A stretch of DNA of 64,000 nt from Takakia lepidozioides (GCA_030704615.1 CM060732.1:68675053-68739052); one strand, 5' to 3'. Counted from the first letter of the stretch, positions 31,700 to 44,066 are shown. Program-made: numbers and translations. Notes: generated by a model from the letters alone, not told the origin.

Positions 31700-33600
31700 C
31701 AATCCCTTGAGCAGTAGTCGCTTTTGGGCTGCTTCTGGCTCTGTCTTTCTTTCTTGTTTCTTGCTTTCCTTTTTTCCCATAAGCTCTTTGAGCTTTCTGC
31801 GGACGCTGTAGAAGTTCCATTTCATGTCATTTGTCCAAATGGCAACCTTCTCCTCTGCCTGCCATGCACTCACCACTGCCCCACCCAACCATTGCCAAGA
31901 GCTAAGCAGATTGTGATGAAGAGACCTGCAGTTTTGACATGGTTTAATCATGGTTTGTCCAAGAAACCTTAGGTAGGGAGTAAATAGTAAGGCAAAGAGA
32001 AAGGAAAAGAGGTTGTGGGTGATAGAGAAGTCACTGCGACCTGCATGATTTATTTTCGCTCTATCTTATTATGTCTCCTGCAGCCCGCTCATGGCAAACA
32101 GGTTGGTGATGACTGATTATCTTCAGTATCAGGTCAAGGACATTTAATCCACAATTAAGATCCTCGACAGAGAAGACACCAGCCAGTCATCCTGTTCTGG
32201 CTGAAATGTACTTGCAGTAATGCTTACAGCAGTTTCATTTGCTGCCAACCCTGGTTCCTTAAGAAATTCCCGATTTCTGAATAACCACCCCACGTCCTGA
32301 ATTATGTAGTCAGAAACCAGGTGGCATTACATTCCCTACCAAACCCACTATGAAACCAATTGCAAACCTTCTTTAATATCTGAAGACGCAGGGTAGTATC
32401 TGATAGGGCCATCACTTGGAGTTCAACGTATCATATGTCCCATGGTGCCAATGACAGACTCCAACAACTTCAAAGCTAAGTGAGTTGCTACTTGATAACT
32501 GTGAATCTGCATCTGCATCTCAATACAGGAAGAAAGGAAGGGAAAGGAAACCTACAGTGTGAAGTCAGAAAGTGTCGATAGCATTCTTCACTCCCTCTTT
32601 TTCTATATCATGAGTATTCGCAGTCCACTTGCCACCATTTGCATATTTGGAATCCTCCCCCTTGGGATTCAATCCCAACCTTGAAACAGTGAAAATCTGT
32701 GCCTACACTTAGCTTGTTGGGTTGCAGCACATTGTTGTACAGGCTGCATCCAAATAACAGACTTAACAAGTCAGTTCCTTATGTATACATTCATTTAGAT
32801 TATAGCCATTGATCACCGGCAGGAAATAAGATCCACTATAAAATCTCCTCAAAGCACCTGCATCTGACATGATCTCCTTGCTGATAAAACTATAGATAAA
32901 GAGGGAGTGAAGAATGCAGTCATGGACTGAGTTCGGGATCCCCTCCGGAATAGCAAAGGAAAACCCATGCGTAAGTCACTTTGTGGGTTCTACATCCAAC
33001 AGATTGGTCCAAAGCCAGGAATTTAGAGAAACTACCATTGAACACTCCCTGCATGATATTGAATTGCAATCTTGATAATACAACAGGCCATCCACACACA
33101 GACATTAGCCAGTTCCCTATTTCCCACTCATAATTCGTGGAGGTAAACTACTCCATGAGCAGAAAAAAGGCAAGAGCTTTATTACAACCACAGGAGCACC
33201 AGAAAATGACAATGTAGAACTAGTATGTCTAAAGGAATTGCTAGCAAAATTTCATAGCACGAGACATATCCTCTAGTTATCACCATTTGAGAGTCGTTTT
33301 TACATTGGTTCAACAGTGGTGACATGAACTCAGTTGTACCACTAATGCTAGCCATAATCTCTAATATAACTAGCAAACGAATAAGCACAAATAACGGCCC
33401 TATTCCTGGGTAAAGGACAGACAATAGGCACACCTCTCAATCGATCCTTACGAGTAAAAGACTTAAAGAGGTAGGCATAGAAGTTCTTGAATAGGAAACA
33501 AATCCAAATCAAAACCATTAGGAGGACCTCCAGGGGGAGGTATGCCTCCCGTTTGTGTGAAAACAAGAGCATTGAGAAGATGAATACTATATATTCCAAT
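31700..33600. other. Unassigned DNA
   Basis: About 1.9 kb without a frame of coding character, RNA gene or recognised repeat. Confidence 0.4.
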
Positions 33601-33611
33601 TCCAACTGAAT

Positions 33612-34424
33612 CGCAAGCTGGATCTAACAACTGCGTTCCTGGATCAAGGCAACCATGCCCACGGCAAGGAGGAAGATTGCAAGGGACGTCTTGGCACTCG
33701 CATGGATGTCTGCTGTGCCAAAAGAAATGACATCCATTGGCACCGGTAGATTTCCTTGTGGTGGTATGAAACCGCTACACACGTTACAAAACCATCAATC
33801 CGATTTGGCCACCGCTTGAGGAAGATGTAGATATGCACCTCAGTGAAAACTGAAATGTATATATCTACACAAGTCAAACAGAAAAGCATATGGGTGAGAT
33901 TCTTTCTCATGGTACATAATACAGATAACACGAATGACTAATCAAATGTTGCAAATGTGAGTTTTCTCACCCGCCCTATCAACCAGGCTCTTGATTGACT
34001 GCGAAACTCCAACTTCCAAGATAATTGTTGGGAATGGCGTATCTCGGATGTTCAAGGGGACGCCTGCAGGCGGCACATAATGGTGAATGAAAACAGCAAC
34101 ATCCACCTCGTAAACCTTGCCCGCAACTCTACATTCAACATCACAATTTGTGGATTCAATCGAATTGACTCCCCATCACCCAACGTGCTGCACCGCGTTG
34201 GGAAATCGTGAGTTCATGTCATTGTCCCAATGACATTGCATGCCAACGTTCTTGTTCTCCAACCACCGAAGAAAATTGGGTAAGTCAACCTCCGTAGCCA
34301 ACACCAACTCGTCTCCATCTCCATCGTCATCGTCATCCCCGATCTGAGCCTTGCTCCACAAGACATTCCTTAGCCTATCAATCAAGGCCTATGAGAATCG
34401 CAATCTTCCTTTCGCGCGGGCCAT
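33612..34424 (-). pseudogene. Uma2-like PD-(D/E)XK nuclease-type gene, decayed, two exons
   Basis: From ATG at 34424 the minus frame stays open to 33942 except for two single stops (TAG near 34390 and TGA near 34173). It reads MARAKGRLRFS, DRLRNVLWSKAQ, LATEVDLPNFLRWLENKN, VECRVAGKVYEVDVAVFIHH and PFPTIILEVGVSQSIKSLVD. D in EVDVAVF and E in IILEVG, followed by S-Q-S, match the core of Uma2-like PD-(D/E)XK folds. A GGTGAG donor lies after LVDRAG. A second block (33900-33750) reads VHIYIFLKRWPNRIDGF and then, one base off, PVPMDVISFGTADIHASAK (33750-33690). Coding signal over about 250 codons with three lesions makes a pseudogene likely. Family assignment is inference. Confidence 0.4.
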
Positions 34425-36180
34425 GTTCTGTCAAGGGTGGCAGCAATAGTTTTGGCATCTTCTCGCAAGCGCACTAGAGAATACCCATCAATGCTTCAGA
34501 CTTCTGTGCACACATTGCAAGCAGTCATTTTCTCATCACTCTCCACGTATTCACAAATCACTCTGTTTCACACTCCCACTCATGACTTCATGTAGACCAG
34601 AGAAAGAAGAAAAGGAAATATATAACGCCAACAGGGACGACGAGGCCCATGGGACAGCCTAAAACAAACCGACTACTACTTCAAGATACAATCCCACAAC
34701 GAAGGGCCTCAAATAGGTAGGTTGCTGGGACCTTGGATTGGTAGAGAAATAAAATATGTATTCCAGGAGCCCCAAAGGGCCAAGGGCCAGAATAAAAAGC
34801 AGAACCAAAGGAACTAAAGAAAGCAACGAAATGAATGGTACTTTAGAAACTTTAAGAACTAAAGAAAGAGAAAGAAGCTCAGTTGACAGCATCCAAAGGA
34901 AGGGGACAAAGAGAAATTTATATAACACTTACAGGAAACCCAGTCATAGTACATTACAGCCACAAGGAACAAAGTGCTGTTACAGAGACCGAGGTTTTGG
35001 GTTTACAAACTTTTGTTAGGGGACTATGATTCCCGATTTGTTGGGACTTCTATCTTGAGGTGACGATCTCAAAATTATGTTGCCATGTGGTTTCCCCAAA
35101 GCCCTGCTTGAGAGCATTTAGTTTCTGGCACACATGTGCACTGGCATTCTGGCACATTTCCTGCGGAAAAGTTCTTCCTCTCTGAAACTCTGTCCTCGCT
35201 GAACGGACTGCCTAACCTGCTGTTCAATCCCAGCCCCTACCTGCTACTCAAGGAAGCAGGTTGAATCCTGCATCATGTGACTGGCAGGAAGAAGATGGTG
35301 CAGGAAGCATTGCGACAAAGTTTCCCACAGATCTCCGTCCCCTATCAAAAATTGGTGGCCGAAGAAGCTCTTCGCACCGGGACTCTTGTCGACCAAAGGC
35401 TAATTGCCTGCCAAAACTGTTTGCCAGGCCCTTAACGGAGATTGGCCTTTCTTTTTCAATGTGAAGTGCTCCCTGCCAGAGGTGTACACTTTGCTTAGAA
35501 GGGGTCAAAAAACTCAGAAGGCCTTCAGAGAGTCATTAACGTGTTCAGTAAGCAGTCGGGTCGATTGTCGGTCTTGGTTCCTGCCCAGCAGCTGTGTCGA
35601 CCGATTGTTCAGAGAAATCGCAGATGAGTCCGGGTGTTATTGATGTTTTGAAAAGCACGGTCTCCCCATCTTCACAGGCAGATGTTTGGAGTCAAGGTTC
35701 AAGTTGTCACCCAACTCTTCAGACGTTGCCCAACTCTGCCACGGAAAAGAGTTTCGTCTGGCAGCCAGTGTTATTGTATGATTCGTCATTCCTCATCTTC
35801 GATATATCGAAGCATTGACATAAGGCATCTTGAAAATTAACTGACCATCTAAAGAAAGAAGAAAGAATCATCGATTCAAGGCATGAAGACATGTGACTCA
35901 TACCTCAGCATCAAGTTTGAATGCACCCTCTGCCTTGTCATGTTTGTTTTTGTCTGGATGCAGCAACAAAGCTGCAATATACAGTCAAACCTGGAGAAAT
36001 GTTATGCTCCAAGAGTAGGAACTCTATAACAATTAGGCAAGTATATCAAATAACAGTAAAACAGGTTGAAATTTCATACCGTAACAATTAGAAATTTAAC
36101 ATTAAAACAGGTCCTTCAGATGTAAGATAACATTTAGAGAGAGGGCAGAAGTAATCTCTCTCTGCCGGCAGTTCGTCTGC
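34425..36180. other. Unassigned DNA
   Basis: No convincing gene. Short frames on both strands lack motifs. Confidence 0.4.
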
Positions 36181-36548
36181 TTAGCAATATGCAATTCCTT
36201 CTCCATGGATAAACACTTTGAAAGAGCAGCACCAGTACTGTAAGCCTGTTATGCAAGATACAACTGAACCGTTTTTATAGGCCCTTTTGACCTCAGAGTA
36301 AGAGACTGAAGGTACATCCGAGGCTACTAATTCTTCTTCATCGTCCTCATGCATTTCTTCACTTGCTGCAACCATATCCCATATTTCCTCATCGGCTCAA
36401 ATGGCTCAGTCACATTGAATTGATCTTCAAACTCGAGGTATTCTAGCGTGTCCATAGTAGGCACCGTAGTAGGCGAGTCAATGTCACGATGGGCCGAGAG
36501 CTCAGCAAACTGTTCTAATAACCTGTCAATCTCTACAACCTTGGCCAT
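36181..36548 (-). pseudogene. Acidic coding fragment, possibly C-terminus of a pogo/Tigger-like transposase
   Basis: The minus frame from 36548 reads MAKVVEIDRLLEQFAELSAH, then TMDTLEYLEFEDQFNVTEPFE. After a frameshift near 36375 it continues VAASEEMHEDDEEELVASDV and PSVSYSEVKRAYKN. A leucine-rich helix, then an acidic segment, then a short S/T-helix resembles the tail of pogo/Tigger transposases; that is a weak inference. Otherwise unrecognised. Confidence 0.25.
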
Positions 36549-37110
36549 TTCAATATTAAAATGGCCATCTCAATAGTTCAAATGGCCATTTCAATAGCGA
36601 ATTTGAATTTCAATATTATTACTATTTTTATTTTATTATTATTATTTCATTGAATGTAATAATTACATAGGTGTCTTAACAAAGAGGAGAGTAGGTATCT
36701 AATAACAAATAACAAATAACACTCTTTTTGTCATTCTTAGTGTATATTTTTACAAAGTAAGAAAACCATAACATTTAGGATGATATAACAAAAAAAGAGG
36801 TAACATTTATCCAGTTTTGATTGTAGGCCACAGCCACAGCGGAAAAATTGATCGACAAAGCACAACCCTAGTTGTATCACTACAAACAAAATAGAAAAGC
36901 TCGAATCGTGATAAGAAGCATTGAGGTTGAGTAAAAAAGGTTTCTCCATAGAATCTTACTTCTTCAGCAATTTTCACAACGAGCAACAAAATTAGAGCTT
37001 TCCTCTCACTCACCGAGTTGGCGTTATCGTTTTTTGATGGCATCATTGTCGGCTTTCTCATCCACTTGCTACCAAAACTTCAAGTTTAGAGACAGAGCCA
37101 CAAAGACTAA
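36549..37110. other. Unassigned AT-rich DNA
   Basis: It opens with four repeats of AAATGGCCATTTCAATA-type sequence (36549-36600) and A/T runs. No gene. Confidence 0.5.
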
Positions 37111-37114
37111 CTTA

Positions 37115-37362
37115 TACTCATTGGGGGGTTATCCCTCATTACCTCTACAAGTTCTATTAATTTATTATGTCATGGTTTGCATTTTTTGGGGGGCCCTGCG
37201 GGTACAGAGCCCCTTAGGTACTAGTAAGTAGTAAGTAGTAAAAATAGATAATAAGATGCAGGGGAAGAGAGCCCAGCTCTCTTTATATACCCTTGGGGGG
37301 ACGGTGGGACCCTTCTAGAAGGCCGCAAGTCGTGGGACCTTCTAGAAGGCTGCCCTAACACA
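37115..37362 (-). repeat. Short solo-LTR-like sequence with two TTCTAGAA palindromes upstream of a TATA box
   Basis: On the minus strand it starts TGTTAGGGCAG (37362). It then has CCTTCTAGAAGG at 37338-37349 and again at 37311-37322, then GGGTATATAAAG (37280-37292) and a leader, ending about AACCCCCCA (37120). TG...CA ends, a TATA box and a leader suggest an LTR promoter. The TTCTAGAA units fit the nTTCnnGAAn heat-shock element. No target duplication identified and no internal region adjoins, so this is a candidate only. Confidence 0.45.
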
Positions 37363-37714
37363 CGTCACTCCTACAAACCACCACGCCTGCTTACCCCAAT
37401 CCAACCATGAACCATCTCCTATTTAATAGGTCTTACTTTCCTACCCCCCCCCCTCCCCCCTTACAGGACAGTTATTAATTGAACTCTTGTTGTAGCTTAC
37501 TATAACTCCCGCTTCATAATTCCTGGACCTCTCTCTAATCCCCGTACCCACTTTCAAACCTGGGCCCCTTATTGAAAGCAGCGAACTGGGTATCCAGCAA
37601 GCAAGATAGGGTTTAAGGATTAGGATATGGGGTTTACGTTAGAGGCTGAGCTAATTTGTGAAAGATTTGTAGATGAACATGGAGGATGTTGAACTTGTTA
37701 TTGTACTTTGTGTT

Positions 37715-37902
37715 CTCTTCTGCTTAAGGAAACTTCTCCATCAAGAAACCTCATAGTAGCCAGTATATATAGGAGGCGAGACTGGACACTCTTCAGTCTC
37801 ACCAACACCAGTTCAAGCTACTCTTGTTGTTCCCAGTACTCTAGCCCAGTTTCCAGTATCTGGTACTCTAGTCCAGTTTCCAGCATTCCAGTATTCAAGG
37901 GA
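37715..37902 (+). repeat. Family-2 LTR fragment in plus orientation
   Basis: It matches 505-745 of the window: GGAAACTTCTCCATCAAGAAACCTC, the TATATATAGGAGGCGAGACTGG block, CTTCAGTCTC and CCAGT repeats. It breaks off at GTATTCAAGG. Its orientation is opposite to the LTR piece at 38461-38686, so the 3' LTR of the nearby element seems to have been partly inverted. Confidence 0.8.
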
Positions 37903-38460
37903 GTGTGAAGGCATGCATGGGGGATGGACGACGATGGCATGCCCAGGATGGGAGACGGGATGGGGATGCGGGTGAGGACACGTCTCATGTCCCCGCAGCG
38001 GGCACATGAGGCGCGGGGAGGCGTGCCGCGCGGCAGCGGCCGTGCGGTGTGTGGGCGACGGAGGCGGGGGTGGGCATGGGGTGGCGGGGGGGGTCCACGC
38101 TGGCTGAACCGGCTCCCTCGCATTCAACTCCAGGCCCCATCTAATGTTTGGCACTACCCCCTATGTATAAAGTCTTGCAACGAGGGCTTTACGCGATTCA
38201 AGATTTCATAGCCCCCAGGGCGGTAGCCCGAGGGCGTGGGAAGCTTGAATTACGTAAAGATCGCGTTACAGGACTGTACCTCCTGTAAAAACTGAATACA
38301 TATCCAGAATATCCAGAATTACAAGGTTACAAGGTCCTGAATTACTGGTCTTTTTATGCGTAATCTGAGATTACGGTAGAAACTCACAAGTTTCTAGTAG
38401 CATGTGCAATGTCTGCCATGATTGTGCCATGGGGTCCCCAGGGCTCGTTACTAGTTGCCT
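37903..38460. other. GC-rich and unassigned insert between two family-2 LTR pieces
   Basis: 37903-38110 is very G-rich with an arginine/glycine-rich frame of no recognisable family. 38120-38460 contains ATCTAATGTTTGGCACTACC, a tract around AGGGCGGTAGCCCGAGGGCG and clustered CCAGAAT repeats. Possibly part of another retroelement. Confidence 0.4.
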
Positions 38461-38744
38461 CAAGGACCTTTAAACAAATGAGGTATCTTGATGGAGAAGT
38501 TTCCTCCAAGGAAGCTTCATGAGCAGTTTCTCAAATTACTCTTGGTAATTTGGTAAACTTCTGGTAATTTGGTAATTAATGATAATTTATAGTAAATTAT
38601 GGTAGATCGTGGTAACTTTTGATAATATAATAATTTAGTAACTTTTGGTATTTACTCCTAGTAAGTTCCCATGGGCTATGTCCGTGACATCACCTCCTCC
38701 TCTAGCGCCGAGTTCCTTGAGGAGCGATAAAATCTTGGTCTTGC

Positions 38745-38987
38745 TTAGAGCTGGAGAAAATCCAAAATCCGACGAATGATACTTGCCAAGTATTCGGCTC
38801 TTCGTTCTGGACTCAAATGATTTACAGGTCCTTGCAACCATCGATAGCGTCCAACACCTTGAACTTGGGACCACGCAGTGATTTGAGCATTCTGATTTTC
38901 AAAACTGCTTTTAAACATGATTTCGTTGCCCTCTGGGTCCTCAGCCTCAACCTCCAATAGAATTATCAGACTTCGAGTAGGCTCCAC
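38745..38987 (-). CDS. Conserved post-chromodomain ORF of the family-2 element
   Basis: An 80-codon minus frame, closely related to the plus frame at 2-235. Shared blocks are DPEGNEIMF, FENQN, WSQVQGVG, YRWLQGPVN and ERRAEYLASIIRRILDFLQL. Just upstream, another frame reads DALETMSHQRDAYFFVWTPYD then GKWSLLEV and stops, so a frameshift may have separated two parts of one small protein. Role unknown. Confidence 0.4.
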   Translation of the reverse strand: MEPTRSLIILLEVEAEDPEGNEIMFKSSFENQNAQITAWSQVQGVGRYRWLQGPVNHLSPERRAEYLASIIRRILDFLQL

Positions 38988-39380
38988 TTGCCGTCGTACG
39001 GTGTCCAGACGAAGAAGTACGCGTCGCGTTGGTGGCTCATCGTCTCAAGAGCGTCGGCGTGATGTTGAAGGTCGTGAAAGTCGAAACGGCTGATCTGGTA
39101 GTTGGGTAAGCGACAGCTCCAATGGATCTGGTTCTTGTGACTTCATGCTGCCAATACAAGATGCAAGAGTGCTGGAAGTGTAGCTATATATTGATGTGTG
39201 ATGTTCCTTCCTCCTTAGCGTGTATTAGGTACACTGAATGTGGAGTCTTCATCTTGAAGCTAACTTGGCTGACATCATCGTTGTGACGTCTTATTGACGT
39301 GGAACTCGGGGCTTAGCTGGATATCGTTAATGAAACTCTTGGACTTTGTCAGATGCATTGGCGAGGTTGGATGAAGGTTC

Positions 39381-40525
39381 CTACGTTCGTTCACTGATGT
39401 CGTAGCATTTCCAATGTACGAAATACTCAAGACGTTTATACTTGATGCAAAAGTCTAGGACTTCGTCGACTTCATACTCAATTTCCTGATTGACTTCAAT
39501 TGGTGGAGGTGGTACAGAGACTCTCCCTGGAATATTTGATGGATGATACAACTCCAATAATGAAACATGAAATACTGGATGGATGCGCATACTTCGTGGG
39601 AGTTCAAGCCGAAAACTGACTTGATTTATTTGTCGAATAATTTTGAATGATCCCAGGCGTTGATAATCCAACTTCATTGATGGTCGCGAGGTTTGTATGT
39701 CCCGTCAAAGAAGTCACACACGATCTCCGATCTTGAACTGGGGTTGGAGTTGGCGACGTTGATCTGCATACTTCTTACATTGTTTTTGAGCTTCTGCGAG
39801 GTGGAATGTAAGCTCTTTGTGAATCGTAGCAAGATGAGTAGCAAGGTTTTCTGCAGTAGGGCTTCCAACAGTCTTCATGTGGAAAGGGTTTGCTGGAGGA
39901 TGATGACCATAATTGGAGAAAAATGAAGTTTGTTTGGTCGAAGAATGTATAGTGTTGTTGTAGGCAAACTCAGCCAATGATAGAAGGTCCGTCCAATTAT
40001 CTTGATGATAATTTATTGTACAGCGAAGATACTGCTCCAAAATCTGGTTTACACGTTCGGTTTGACCATCAGTCTGTGGATGATTAGCTGTAGAGAGGTT
40101 GATCTTAGTATCCAATATGTGAAATAATCCCCTCCAGAAATTTGATTTGAACTGTGGTCCTCGATCAGATATGATGTCCTTCGGGAGTCCATGAATGCGG
40201 TAGATATTATTAAGGAAGAGTCTTGCAATTTCCTCGCCGGCAACCGTCTTATTACATGGAATGAAATAAAACGATCGTAAAACGTCTTCGTAAAACGATC
40301 TACAATAACAATGATTGAATAGGTGGTCTTGGAAATTGGAAGGTCCGTAATAAAGTCCATAGATACGGACGACCATGGACCCTTGGGAATAGGTAATGGT
40401 TGAAGAAAGCCGTAAAATCGATATCGTGGTCCATTCGCTCTAGTACACGTGTCGCAAGATTTCATAAATTCTTTTACGAGTTTCCACATCTGCGGCCACC
40501 AATAGTCCTTGGATATCAATTCCAT
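39381..40525 (-). pseudogene. Integrase and chromodomain part of the family-2 element
   Basis: The pieces read KDYWWPQMW..CDTCTRAN (end of the zinc finger), VSMDFITDLP (first catalytic D), DIISDRGPQFKSNFW (second D) and [17 protein letters not shown] (E), then HPVFHVSLL and EYEVDEVLDF..YFVHWKCYDISERT (chromodomain). They are spread over three frames, so the protein is broken. Chromodomain presence places it among the chromoviruses. Confidence 0.8.
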
Positions 40526-40597
40526 TGTTTTGTTGAAGCCGAAATGTCCTGCAGCCGGAAGATCATGACATGTTTGAAGAATTCGAAGTCGTGTAAG

Positions 40598-42670
40598 TCA
40601 TGGAGGTACATAGAGAAGTCCATTGAAATAAAGTAAGTCATCTTTGAATTCGAAGTCGTTTGTAATATGTGAGTTGTCTCGAGATCGATTTAGTTGACTT
40701 CGTAGTGTCGTAGAAAATTGGTCGTTATTCAGTGCTTCTTGAATCTCCTTTATGATCTTTACATCGTTATAGGTGGACATAAATAGCATATTCAATTGGA
40801 GATTTGTTGGTTTCAAGATGATGGATTTCTGTTGATCAAAAGCTGCATCCACTTCTATTGGCGCAAGATACGATCGTCGAGAAAGAGCATCTGGTTTTTC
40901 TTGAAGATGCCCGGGACGGTAGGTAATAACAAAATCAAACCTTGCTAGTGACATACTCCAGCTCGCTTGACGTCGATTCAAAACACGAGCACTCATAAAA
41001 TACTCGAGGTTTTTGTGATCGGTATAGACAGTGACATGATGTTTAGCTCCCTCCAATAGATAATGTCACTCCTCAAAAACATCGATAATCGCTAGAAGTT
41101 CTTTGTCATGGATTTTATAATTAATCTCCGCAGCGGAAAATTTGCGAGAACGAAAACCAACAGGGTGAAGTCGGCCATCTGTACCGTATTGAGAAATTAC
41201 CGCGCCAAGTGCAAAGTCCGATGCATCTGCTTAAAAAAAAAATGGTTTAGATGGGTCTGCATGAACCAATATTGGAGTCGTTGTAAATGTCTGCTTCAGT
41301 CTTTCAAATGTTTGGTCAGCCTTCTCGTCCCATACAAATTTATCCTTCCCTGTGAGTCGTGTCAATGGTGCAGCAATTTTGGAATAGTCTTTGATGAAGA
41401 TTCTATAGAAATTTGCAAATCCTAGAAAATATTGTACATCTCGGACCAAAGTTGGTTTAATCCACTCGATGATGGTTTGTACTTTCTTCCAATCCATAAA
41501 GACTCATTTGTCAGAAATAATGTAGCCTAAAAATTCGACTTCAGATTGGTGAAAAAATTATTTTTTCAACTTGGCATATAGTCTTTTTTCCCTCAATTTA
41601 TCAAGGACAAGGCGTACATGACGATCATGTTCTTCTTCATTCTGTGAAAATATCAAAATGTCGTTCAAATAGATGACTACAAAGTTATCTAAAAATTCTC
41701 GAAAGATGTCATTCATCATGTGTTGAAAAATTGTTGGAGCATTTGTAAGACCGAAAGGCATAACACTGTATTCAAAATGTTCGTACCTTGTGCGAAAAGC
41801 AGTCTTCCATTTGTTTTGTTTTTTTTATTCGTACAAGGTTGTAAGCTCCTCTTCAGTCAATCTTTGTGAAAAGAATTGCTCGTCCAAGTTGTTCGAGGAG
41901 TTCGGAAATCAGCGGTAGTGGGTAACGATTTTTTGTAGGGACTTTGTTGAGTCCACGATAGTCCACACACATGCATAACGATCCGTCATTTTTCTTCACA
42001 AATAAGATAGGTGCTCCCGCGGATGATTTTGAATGTCGAATGAAATTCTTTGACAAATTTTCATCAATGTATTCGCATAAAGCAGCCAGCTCTGTCTGAG
42101 ATAAATTGTAGATCCGGCCGAATGGTGGTTGAGCTCCTTCTTGCAATTCAATTGCACAATCATAAGGTCGATGTTCTGGCAACATGTCTGCATTTTTTTT
42201 CTCGAAGACATATTTGAAATCTTCATATTAAGTGGGTAATGTCGAAGTACCTTGGTCTGTTGTGGTTTTGATCGGAGTCGCAAAAAGTGCAAATGTCGCG
42301 TCTTTCTTTGTAGCTCTCATGAAGGCTCTAGCTCCAAGAAACAGGGGTTGAATATCTTTGGTACGTTTGCATTTTTGTCTTGCCGAAATTTTTCGTGATC
42401 GCCAGTCGATGTCAAGATTATGAAGTACAAACCAGGGAAGTCCACGGATCACAGAATTCGTTGGAGACTAATGACATTGAAAACAATCTGTGATGCTTGA
42501 TTTTTAAGCTTCACTTCAAGGGGTCGAGTTTCATGGTCAATATTTCCTGATGCTAACGGTCGTCCATCGATGACTTCAACAAGGGCCGATAATTTCTTTC
42601 TTACGAGTGTTAAATTGTGTTGATTCGCAAAGTCTTTGTCAATAAAACACACTGAAGCGTCCGAGTCCAA
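40598..42670 (-). pseudogene. Protease, RT and RNase H part of the family-2 element
   Basis: The protease region reads MDSDASVCFID (active site D-S-D-A instead of D-S/T-G-A). RT pieces are [38 protein letters not shown] and [13 protein letters not shown]; the catalytic Y-x-D-D is Y-L-N-D, which should inactivate the enzyme. RNase H pieces read [13 protein letters not shown] and ADALSRR-like PDALSRRS. At least four frame changes occur. Confidence 0.8.
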
Positions 42671-42799
42671 GTGCTTCCACGGAGATATCTCGATTTTGCA
42701 TCCTGATCTTTACTGGAACTGTGAAACAAGGTACATGGTCTGGAGGTAGAAAAAGATTTTTTTTTTGTGAGGAATTTGGGGTATCCAGCCGCATGGTCC

Positions 42800-43282
42800 T
42801 TACTGTGACTGGACATCTTCGTTTTCCGACCTCCTTGTATCGAACACTTGAGTTGTGCCCCGAGCTTTGAATCTTTTCTTGTTGGGGCAGTTTAATGCTA
42901 TGTGATCATCTTCTCCGCAATAAAGGCATAATCCATTCGAGCGTCGTCTTTGTTTTTCTTGTGGCGTCAATGGCGTGAATCGGACAGCATCAATCTGCAT
43001 AGGATCATTACCAGATGTCTGATGGATCGTTATGTTTGGTGCCGTAGTAGCAGCGGCATGGTGCGTCGTCGACCATCCAGATCGCTTCTCTTGGCATCTT
43101 TCGAATAAACGATTATCGCATGCAATGACTTGGGTGATGAATTCGCTCAGTGTACTCACGTTTGGCATTGTCAGCAACAAATCTTTTACATCTTCTTTTA
43201 GGCCACATCGAAACTGACTAATGAGGCTCTTCTCATTCCAGTCGAGGTCGCACGCAAGTTGTCGAAATTCGGCAACATGCAC
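42800..43282 (-). pseudogene. Gag C-terminal part with zinc knuckle, family-2 element
   Basis: The frame reads FRQLACDLDWNEKSLISQFRCGL, then MPNVSTLSEFITQVIACDNRLF, then CLYCGEDDHIALNC (CCHC knuckle). Upstream gag pieces continue to about 43770 in other frames (CGFVQQVPTTT; FWFAPLLVKNS). The N-terminus lies in the inverted segment at 43862-44066. Confidence 0.75.
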
Positions 43283-43789
43283 GGAAGCTGGACGTGCTCA
43301 TTGTCGAAGATTTTGCATCTTTGTCTCTACAACTCTCTCTCTATCATTCTCTCCAAACGCCCTCTTACAGGTCTTTCACAAGTTTCAAATCAATCTAAAA
43401 TGGTTAAAATGGTGAATCAATCATGAACATATCAAATGATTTTGGAGTGTTTTAAAGCTTTGCAAGTGTCTTTCACATGCCATTTTAAAGGTACCGGACA
43501 AGTAGTGAACTCGGACATGAACGCTTCAAAATTGTATAGTAATGCGAATTTTTCACTAATAGCGGTGCAAACCAAAATAGGGCAGTGTCTGATAGAAGGG
43601 TGCCCACAAATCCCACTTGAATACCTTCATCAGGGTAATGTTGTGGATGTAGTCGTAGGAACTTGTTGAACAAAACCACAAAATCTTGATCTCATCCTAT
43701 CTAATTTTTCGGGCATGCTGACCTTTGGTTCCTTTGTAATTTGTTGAAGATTTGGAGGAACCATTGCAGTAGGATTGGTTGTAGTATTG

Positions 43790-44066
43790 TACCTCTAGTC
43801 TTATCTCTTGTTTGTGTTCAGTCATGTTTTCGTCCTTGACAGTTTGGCGAGACTAAAGTTTGTTCCTTAGTTAGTTAAGATGGAAGGCACATTTGCGGAA
43901 ATGGTCGCCACATTGCAGAGTCTTCAGCTCCAGATGCAAGAACTTCGTGCATCTACTGGGCAACTACAAGCTGATCAGTCTCAAGATCTTGACAACGCTC
44001 TCAACAATTTGCAACAACAAATTTCAAAGTTGAAGGAGTCGAACAATGGATCTTCAACCTTACGAG
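43790..44066 (+). other. Inverted segment: LTR end, primer binding site and gag start
   Basis: In plus orientation: CCTCTAGTC...TTGACA (LTR end at 43841), then GTTTGGCGAGACT, then ATG at 43880 with MEGTFAEMVATLQSLQLQMQ (gag N-terminus, coiled coil). At 44066 it abuts the minus-oriented LTR, and at 43790 it abuts minus-oriented gag that continues the same protein. Breakpoints carry the short inverted pair TCTAGTC / GACTAGA. Confidence 0.8.
43844..43854 (+). promoter_or_regulatory. Candidate self-priming primer binding site
   Basis: Two bases after the LTR end lies TTGGCGAGACT. It does not look like any common tRNA-derived site. Its complement, AGTCTCGCCAA, is what family-2 LTRs carry about 30 bp downstream of their TATA box: 648-658 with one change, 37794-37804 with one change, and 44282-44272 on minus with a one-base deletion. 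That is the arrangement of Tf1/sushi-type self-primed retrotransposons, where the RNA 5' end folds back as primer. Confidence 0.55.

Noticed and set aside
37924-38211. Arg/Gly-rich ORF in GC-rich DNA, with antisense ORFs open too
   Set aside because: GC-rich low-complexity DNA lacks stops on several frames. No domain and no conservation.
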